A stretch of DNA of 9,522 nucleotides from Tannerella sp. (GTDB taxonomy: Bacteria; Bacteroidota; Bacteroidia; Bacteroidales; Tannerellaceae): positions 1 through 9,522 of the forward strand of contig JAIRXI010000314.1 of assembly GCA_031268395.1 (NCBI GenBank). The letters are read 5' to 3'. Each line of letters starts with the position of its first letter. The first letter of the stretch is position 1. The position numbers and the translations under genes were made by a program. Under the pieces are notes generated by a model. It had not been told where the DNA came from. It saw only the letters and a list, made by a program, of their open reading frames with translations, and searched no databases. This document shows positions 5,659 to 9,522 of the stretch, in pieces.

Positions 5659-7215
5659 TTATATTTCCCAGCCCTTGCGCACCTTGCGCGAGAGCAGTCT
5701 GTTTGCCGTTTCGTCGTTGGTGACGGTTCGCGTTCGGGGATCGTATGTCAGTTTTTTGCCATTGCTCATCAGCGAGACGGAACCCAGATTGAAGGTTTCA
5801 TTCACTTCCCCGGCATATTCGAAAGAAGCGGGGCTTTTTCCTTTCCCCCGGCATCCGTCTACCCATGTCTGCAACCAGCGGACGGTGCCGTCGGGCAGGG
5901 TTTCATTGGGATTTTCGGCCACGGGTTCGCCCTTTATGCCGGCAAACCGCGAGGCGTCTTCTCCATACAGCCGGGGATCGTTGCCGTGGAATCCGCCAAC
6001 GATGGCGCCCCGGTCGCCCGTGAACATCATGCCTTCGAGGGGCAGGTCGTCGTTTTCGTAGCCTTCCGGCGCCGGCGGTTTCATGCCGCCGTCGTGCCAC
6101 TGGAGGATGATGTTGCCCGAACCGTCCTTATAGGGAATCTCAAAGCGGTATGCGGCGGCCAGCGGATAGGAATAGTCGTTCACGAGAGTAGACGGCACGC
6201 CGTTTTTCAGTCCGACGACCCGCGAGAAGCGTGTGCTTGCCGAGGTAGCCGAATCCAGTTTCAGGGCGCGAAAGACCGGCCACAAGCTGTAATAGCCCAT
6301 GTCGGCAATGGCTCCAGCGCCAAATTCGTACCAGCCGCGAAAACAGCAGTGCGTGTATTCGAAGTGGTAGTCGCGCATTTCGGCCGGTCCCAGCCAAAGA
6401 TCCCAGTTCAACCCTTCGGGCACCGGTTCTTTTCCTTCGGGAATCACCGGGTATTGCGGCCATACCGGGCGGTTGCTCCAGTTATGGATTTCCCGGAGGC
6501 GGCCGATGGCGCCTGCCTCGATCCATTTTTTGATCCGGTCGATGTCTTTCCCGTCGCCCATGGCATTGTATGCCAGCATGTATGTCGAAAGCGGGGAGGC
6601 TTTGGCCGTGTCGACCACTTTCATGGCTTCGGTCATTTTGTTGCCCAGCGGTTTGTGCATGATGACGTGCTTGCCCCTTTTCAGGCAGTCGACGGCCTGG
6701 AAGGCATGATGATGGTCGGGCGACATAATCTTGACGGCGTCTACGTCCTTCAGGGTTTCCAGCAGTTCGCGGAAGTCTTCGGCCGCGGCCACCGTGCCCC
6801 GGTATCCGGGACGGTGTTTGCGGTAGTATGTTTCCACCACTTCCTTCATAATATTGCGCCCTCCGGGAATACCCCTGACGCCTTCTTTCCATGCCGGTTC
6901 GTCCATCAGTTTGCGCAGGCGGTTACGCAGTCCGTATTCGCTCCAGTCAATGTAGTTGTAGCTTTCCCGATTCGGGTCGGCCACACCCACGATGTCGATG
7001 GCAGGTGACTTCAACAGCGCTTCCAGTTCCAATAGTCCCTCGGAACCGCAACCGATGTGCAGCAGACGGATCCGGTCGCTTGGCGCAACCTGCCCGTGTT
7101 TCCCGGCGGCAAATACATGGGACGGAATCACCGTGAAAGCCCCAATCGCCGCCGCGCCGGTCGAGAGAAACCCGCGCCGGCTCATTTTTGTTGTTCTGAT
7201 CTGTTCTTCTTTCAT
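5659..7215 (-). CDS. Tat-exported Gfo/Idh/MocA family oxidoreductase
   Basis: An NAD(P)-dependent sugar oxidoreductase of 518 residues, longer than the usual 350-450 because of insertions. The twin-arginine signal SRRGFLSTGAAAIGAF (residues 12-27) predicts folded export with bound cofactor. The Rossmann part shows LLHIGCGSEG (51-60, GxGxxG), GVADPN (77-82), SPDHHH (165-170) and HKPLG (187-191), where most relatives have EKP; the Lys is kept and the acidic residue is His. The substrate domain has WDLWLGPA (271-278) and GAGAIADMGYYSLWP (299-313), where many relatives carry a conserved His after DxG; here it is Tyr. The ATG at 7215 is used; a second Met ten codons in (7185) would retain the RR motif. 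It is first of a two-gene unit with the TIM-barrel gene. Behind it lies a 532-bp spacer, in which I found no clear Bacteroidetes promoter match. The substrate is unknown. Confidence 0.92.
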   Translation of the reverse strand: MKEEQIRTTKMSRRGFLSTGAAAIGAFTVIPSHVFAAGKHGQVAPSDRIRLLHIGCGSEGLLELEALLKSPAIDIVGVADPNRESYNYIDWSEYGLRNRLRKLMDEPAWKEGVRGIPGGRNIMKEVVETYYRKHRPGYRGTVAAAEDFRELLETLKDVDAVKIMSPDHHHAFQAVDCLKRGKHVIMHKPLGNKMTEAMKVVDTAKASPLSTYMLAYNAMGDGKDIDRIKKWIEAGAIGRLREIHNWSNRPVWPQYPVIPEGKEPVPEGLNWDLWLGPAEMRDYHFEYTHCCFRGWYEFGAGAIADMGYYSLWPVFRALKLDSATSASTRFSRVVGLKNGVPSTLVNDYSYPLAAAYRFEIPYKDGSGNIILQWHDGGMKPPAPEGYENDDLPLEGMMFTGDRGAIVGGFHGNDPRLYGEDASRFAGIKGEPVAENPNETLPDGTVRWLQTWVDGCRGKGKSPASFEYAGEVNETFNLGSVSLMSNGKKLTYDPRTRTVTNDETANRLLSRKVRKGWEI

Positions 7216-7323
7216 ATTATTTGTATTTTCTTAATGCTTTAACTGTTTACGGCACGGTTTATTGCATTGAGTTCATTAAAATGGAGAGTGGAGAGTTTAA
7301 TCCGGGAACATTCCTGACTGTTT

Positions 7324-7366
7324 AAAGAGCCGTTTTTGATGTGTCGAGCATCGAAAGCGGCTCTTT
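7324..7366. other. Hairpin at the start of the 21-bp repeat region
   Basis: AAAGAGCCG (7324-7332) and CGGCTCTTT (7358-7366) are exact reverse complements, with an inner GATG/CATC pair and an overall loop of 25 nt. It sits just inside the left arm of the possible element. Confidence 0.55.
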
Positions 7367-7397
7367 TCGTATCGAAGCCGGTTCTCGGAGAGGCACA

Positions 7398-7586
7398 ATT
7401 GACTTTCGGAAAGACGCAATCAGTTTTCTGAGAATAACAATCAGTTTTTTGAAAGACAAAATTGTCTTTTTGAAAGACAAAGTTGGTCTTTTGAAAGGAA
7501 CGATTGGCTCTCCGAAAGACGAAATTGTCTCTCTGAAAGACGCAATTGGCTTTTTGAAAGAAACAGTTGGCTTTCGGAAAAGCAAA
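7398..7586. repeat. Nine tandem 21-bp degenerate repeats (7-codon period, quasi-palindromic)
   Basis: Nine units of 21 bp run without indels; typical unit parts are GAAAGAC followed by AATTG and CTTTTT. On the plus strand a frame from GTG 7341 to TAG 7604 (87 codons) reads heptads such as ISFLKDK, IVFLKDK, VGLLKGT and IVSLKDA. On the minus strand a frame (7594 to 7322) also reads heptads such as TLSFKKT and ILSFKKL. Both strands give a 7-residue hydrophobic/basic pattern because the unit is partly self-complementary (AAAGAC...GTCTTT). There is no convincing start signal or ribosome site for either frame. It may be a non-coding structured repeat, or a small coiled-coil-like protein on one strand; I favour non-coding. 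Confidence 0.85.
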
Positions 7587-7600
7587 ACCGGCATCGCTCA

Positions 7601-7627
7601 GTAGAGACGTAGCACGTACGTCTTTAC
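7601..7627. repeat. GTAGAGACGTA hairpin (dispersed-repeat type)
   Basis: GTAGAGACGTA (7601-7611) and TACGTCTTTAC (7617-7627) form an 11-bp stem with one G/T mismatch and a 5-nt loop. Similar TAGAGACGT...ACGTCTCTA palindromes are, to my recollection, dispersed repeats in Bacteroidetes and cyanobacteria. It overlaps the TAG that closes the plus-strand heptad frame. Confidence 0.7.
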
Positions 7628-7689
7628 CAACATGCTGTCCTTCCGGATGTCTAATGGTCCTTTTGGATTAAATGCTCCACTCTCAACTG

Positions 7690-7740
7690 AACCGGAGGGG
7701 ACACGGGTTACGGATCCGTTTGTGTCCCCTTCCGGTTTTG
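7690..7740. terminator. Strong stem-loop just past the DUF3823 gene
   Basis: AACCGGAGGGGACAC (7690-7704) pairs with 7722-7737 over 15 bp with one bulged T; the 17-nt loop contains the palindrome ACGGATCCGT (7710-7719). It starts about 10 bp beyond the DUF3823 stop codon. The T tract (TTTT) is on the plus-strand side only, so for the minus-strand operon it may pause, process or stabilise the mRNA rather than be a classical terminator. Confidence 0.55.
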
Positions 7741-7747
7741 TCCGCGT

Positions 7748-8446
7748 CTATGGAAGTTTTACCTCCAGCACGTTACTGTAGTTGTAATGACTGCCCGCAT
7801 TGTCGGCAAAGGCGCCGACCCGCACGTAGTATGTGGTGTTGGGCGTGAGGCCGGTCAGGGTGGTCGAATACGTCTTCGAGACGATTTCGTCGTCGCTGAC
7901 CGCGTTTACATCCTCGTCATACTTCTTCACAAACGTGTTTTTATCCACATAAGGCGTTTTGCCGCACACGAAAGTAATGGTCCGGATTTTGGGTGCGCCG
8001 GCCGAACGGGATACCCGTGTCGAGAGCGTGACCTCGCCGCCGGCGCCCGCTGTGGCGCTGACCGACATCCGCAGATACGGAGTGACCCGAATATCCAGAT
8101 TTTTTGCGCCGGAAATATCCGTTTCGAGCGGTTCGAAAGCGGCAAAAGCGCCTTCGGCCGTGATCCGGTATTTGCCTGCGAAAACAGACCTGTTCTCGAA
8201 AGAACCGTCCTGCTTTACCCAGAAATCGTAGGGCTGGAGGCTCCATTCACCTTTATAAAACTCATAAATCCTGATCCGCGCCCCGTTGGGGGTCTGAGTC
8301 GGCATGGCTTCGTCCGTTTCCGCGTCCAGCAGCCGGCCGGTCAACGTGGCATTCGGGGCGTCGTAGTTGTCCAGGCTGCATCCGAAGAAACAGCATCCGC
8401 ACAGGATAACCAGTATCCATACGGTCTTAAAACTTTTATCTTTCAT
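7748..8446 (-). CDS. DUF3823 family SusE-position surface lipoprotein
   Basis: A 232-residue lipoprotein of the DUF3823 family, commonly encoded directly after SusD genes and thought to be an accessory outer-membrane glycan-binding component. The signal peptide has a hydrophobic run VWILVILCGCCFFG and a lipobox-type cysteine at C23 (FFGC-SLDNY). The family signature DNYDAPNATLTGRLLD starts at residue 26; the N-terminal beta-sandwich, similar to carboxypeptidase-regulatory domains, extends to about 125. The second domain (about 126-232), with TRVSRSAGAPKIRTITFVCG and a closing LTPNTTYYVRVGAFADN, is fibronectin-III-like. The ATG at 8446 follows the SusD stop by 12 bp, so they share an operon. 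The ligand cannot be read from sequence. Confidence 0.9.
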   Translation of the reverse strand: MKDKSFKTVWILVILCGCCFFGCSLDNYDAPNATLTGRLLDAETDEAMPTQTPNGARIRIYEFYKGEWSLQPYDFWVKQDGSFENRSVFAGKYRITAEGAFAAFEPLETDISGAKNLDIRVTPYLRMSVSATAGAGGEVTLSTRVSRSAGAPKIRTITFVCGKTPYVDKNTFVKKYDEDVNAVSDDEIVSKTYSTTLTGLTPNTTYYVRVGAFADNAGSHYNYSNVLEVKLP

Positions 8447-8458
8447 CTGACGTATAAA

Positions 8459-9522
8459 TTAAAATCCCGGATTCTGTACCAAAACATCGTTTTGGGCCAC
8501 GCCCGGAATGGGTTGATAATAATTTCTCTCCAAAAATGTTTTTGCGGAATTGAGCGTATTCGGCGCTTTTTCGAAAACGTATTTCCCGGTCCGGTAGTCG
8601 AGCCAGGGAAGCAGGGCCGAGAAGACCGTGTTGTCCATCACCTGTGTGGCGGTCCGCCAGCGGATCAGATCCCATATTCGAAGATTCTCAAAAGCAAGTT
8701 CGATCTGCCGTTCATGACGGATGTCTTCCATCGCGACGGACGTTTTCGGCTGTATGCCCGCGCGGTTTCTGATTTCATTCAGCCTTTGCAGCGCATCGTC
8801 CGGACGGCCCAGTTCCATTGCCGCCTCCGCATGGTTCAGCAGCGTTTCGCCGTAGCGGAATACCATGAAGTTGGTGGTGGAACGGTTGGCGGCGAGCCGC
8901 AGGTTCACCGGGTCCAGGTATTTTTTGAGCAGGAAACCGGTACGGGTGGCGTCGCCCTGCAGGGGCATGCCGTCTTTGCCTCCCAGAGTATAGGAGGGAT
9001 CTTCCGCGAACCGGTCCGAATAGGCGGCAGCCGGCACTTTCACGCCGTCGCTGCCGATGATGCCCCGGCGTATGACGACATTATTCCCCTGCCAGGGACA
9101 GTTCGGGTACAGTACCGTGGCGAAAAACCGCGGGTCCTTGCCCTCGAAAATATCTTCCGGACGGTCATAAGAAACCGGATTTCCGTCCGGGCCGTCCGTC
9201 ACCAGGATACCCGGCCTGCCGTCGGTGTATTCAAAGGCTTCCACCAGTTCCAGCGTAGGGCCGATGTTGTTCCCGTAACTGACCTTGAATGATTCGGGCG
9301 ACACATAATAGTCGAAACTGTGTCCCTTGTCCGCAGAATAGGCCTTGATGAAGATGGCTTCTTCGTGCAGGGTCCGGTCTGTAAACAGGTTCTGGAAGTT
9401 GGCGGCCCGATCGTCCGGATTTTTGTCATACAGGCTGTAGCGTCCGGAATTGATAATCGCTTCCGAAGCGGCCAGCGAGAGGGTGAAGTACTGGTTGGCC
9501 CTTTCGGAAGGGATTCCCACCA
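8459..9522 (-). CDS. SusD/RagB family nutrient-binding lipoprotein, 3' part (5' end outside window)
   Basis: The C-terminal roughly 353 residues of a SusD-family outer-membrane lipoprotein, which caps a SusC TonB-dependent transporter and binds the glycan. The frame is open to the right edge, so the N-terminus and lipobox lie outside; the GTG at 9520 is not a start. Motifs visible are ANQYFTLSLAASEAIINSGRYSLY, a long insertion with DPRFFATVLYPN, then FRYGETLLNHAEAAMELGR, ALQRLNEIRNRAGIQ, IRHERQIELAFENLRIWDLIRWR and the terminal YYQPIPGVAQNDVLVQNPGF typical of the family. Its gene leads the minus-strand set SusD-DUF3823, with a SusC gene expected immediately to the right of the window. It is not a duplicate of the SusD fragment at 1769-2674; the two differ clearly. 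Confidence 0.94.
   Translation of the reverse strand, partial: VGIPSERANQYFTLSLAASEAIINSGRYSLYDKNPDDRAANFQNLFTDRTLHEEAIFIKAYSADKGHSFDYYVSPESFKVSYGNNIGPTLELVEAFEYTDGRPGILVTDGPDGNPVSYDRPEDIFEGKDPRFFATVLYPNCPWQGNNVVIRRGIIGSDGVKVPAAAYSDRFAEDPSYTLGGKDGMPLQGDATRTGFLLKKYLDPVNLRLAANRSTTNFMVFRYGETLLNHAEAAMELGRPDDALQRLNEIRNRAGIQPKTSVAMEDIRHERQIELAFENLRIWDLIRWRTATQVMDNTVFSALLPWLDYRTGKYVFEKAPNTLNSAKTFLERNYYQPIPGVAQNDVLVQNPGF

Larger units (their letters stand above)
7284..7684. mobile_element. Possible 400-bp non-autonomous element with imperfect terminal inverted repeats
   Basis: Arms at 7284-7303 and 7665-7684 are reverse complements at 18 of 20 positions (GAGAGTGGAG, two mismatches, TTTAATCC). They enclose the whole 21-bp repeat array and two further hairpins. 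No transposase is encoded and no clear target duplication is visible, so this would be MITE-like at most. The left arm overlaps a short GGAGAGT x2 repeat (7283-7296), and such purine-rich strings can recur by chance. The rest of spacer 7216-7747 holds only the repeats and hairpins listed separately. Confidence 0.4.

Noticed and set aside
5491..7008. 505-codon open frame on the plus strand opposite the oxidoreductase and TIM-barrel genes
   Set aside because: It spans two well-supported genes and their junction on the other strand and shows no family motif; it is a codon-bias shadow.
7216..7283. Promoter for the oxidoreductase operon
   Set aside because: No convincing TTTG / TAnnTTTG pair was found upstream of 7215 on the minus strand, so no site is claimed.
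7787..9292. 501-codon open frame on the plus strand opposite DUF3823 and SusD
   Set aside because: It crosses the boundary of two clear minus-strand genes and has no recognisable domain.

Overview
The window looks like part of a polysaccharide-utilisation region from a Bacteroidales bacterium (Bacteroides/Parabacteroides-like, moderately GC-rich). The evidence is two SusD-family ends, a GH97 glycosidase, a DUF3823 lipoprotein behind a SusD gene, twin-arginine-tagged sugar enzymes, and weak or absent Shine-Dalgarno sequences. No tRNA, rRNA, CRISPR array or intact insertion sequence was seen. All family assignments come from reading motifs, not from searches.

Layout, left to right. On the plus strand, 2-910 is the 3' part of a GH97 alpha-glycosidase, closed by a strong terminator (933-970). 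Next comes a debris zone (about 1060-2690). It holds a fragment resembling the C-terminal Ig-like DUF4469 domain (about 1197-1424), a tandem array of 16-bp palindromes at exact 23-bp spacing (1453-1560), and the C-terminal half of a SusD gene (1769-2674) with no N-terminus and no SusC partner. A plus-strand DUF4832 secreted protein (2836-4329) follows. Convergent spacer 4330-4682 carries a long near-palindrome built from ACACGGAG units and a minus-strand terminator.

The right half is a minus-strand set read from right to left: a SusD protein (8459 to beyond the window end), a DUF3823 lipoprotein 12 bp downstream, a 532-bp spacer, then a Tat-exported Gfo/Idh/MocA oxidoreductase (5659-7215) and, 28 bp on, a Tat-exported xylose-isomerase-like TIM-barrel protein (4683-5630). 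The spacer contains a second array, nine 21-bp units, inside a roughly 400-bp segment bounded by imperfect 20-bp inverted repeats.

How the parts may work together (inference): the right-hand SusD and DUF3823 proteins, with a SusC expected just outside the window, would bind and import a glycan. The exported oxidoreductase and TIM-barrel protein would modify a sugar in the periplasm, possibly by oxidation and elimination rather than hydrolysis. The DUF4832 protein and GH97 enzyme would add further glycan-processing steps. The left half looks rearranged. The most unusual content is the two unrelated palindrome-rich arrays, both outside intact genes.
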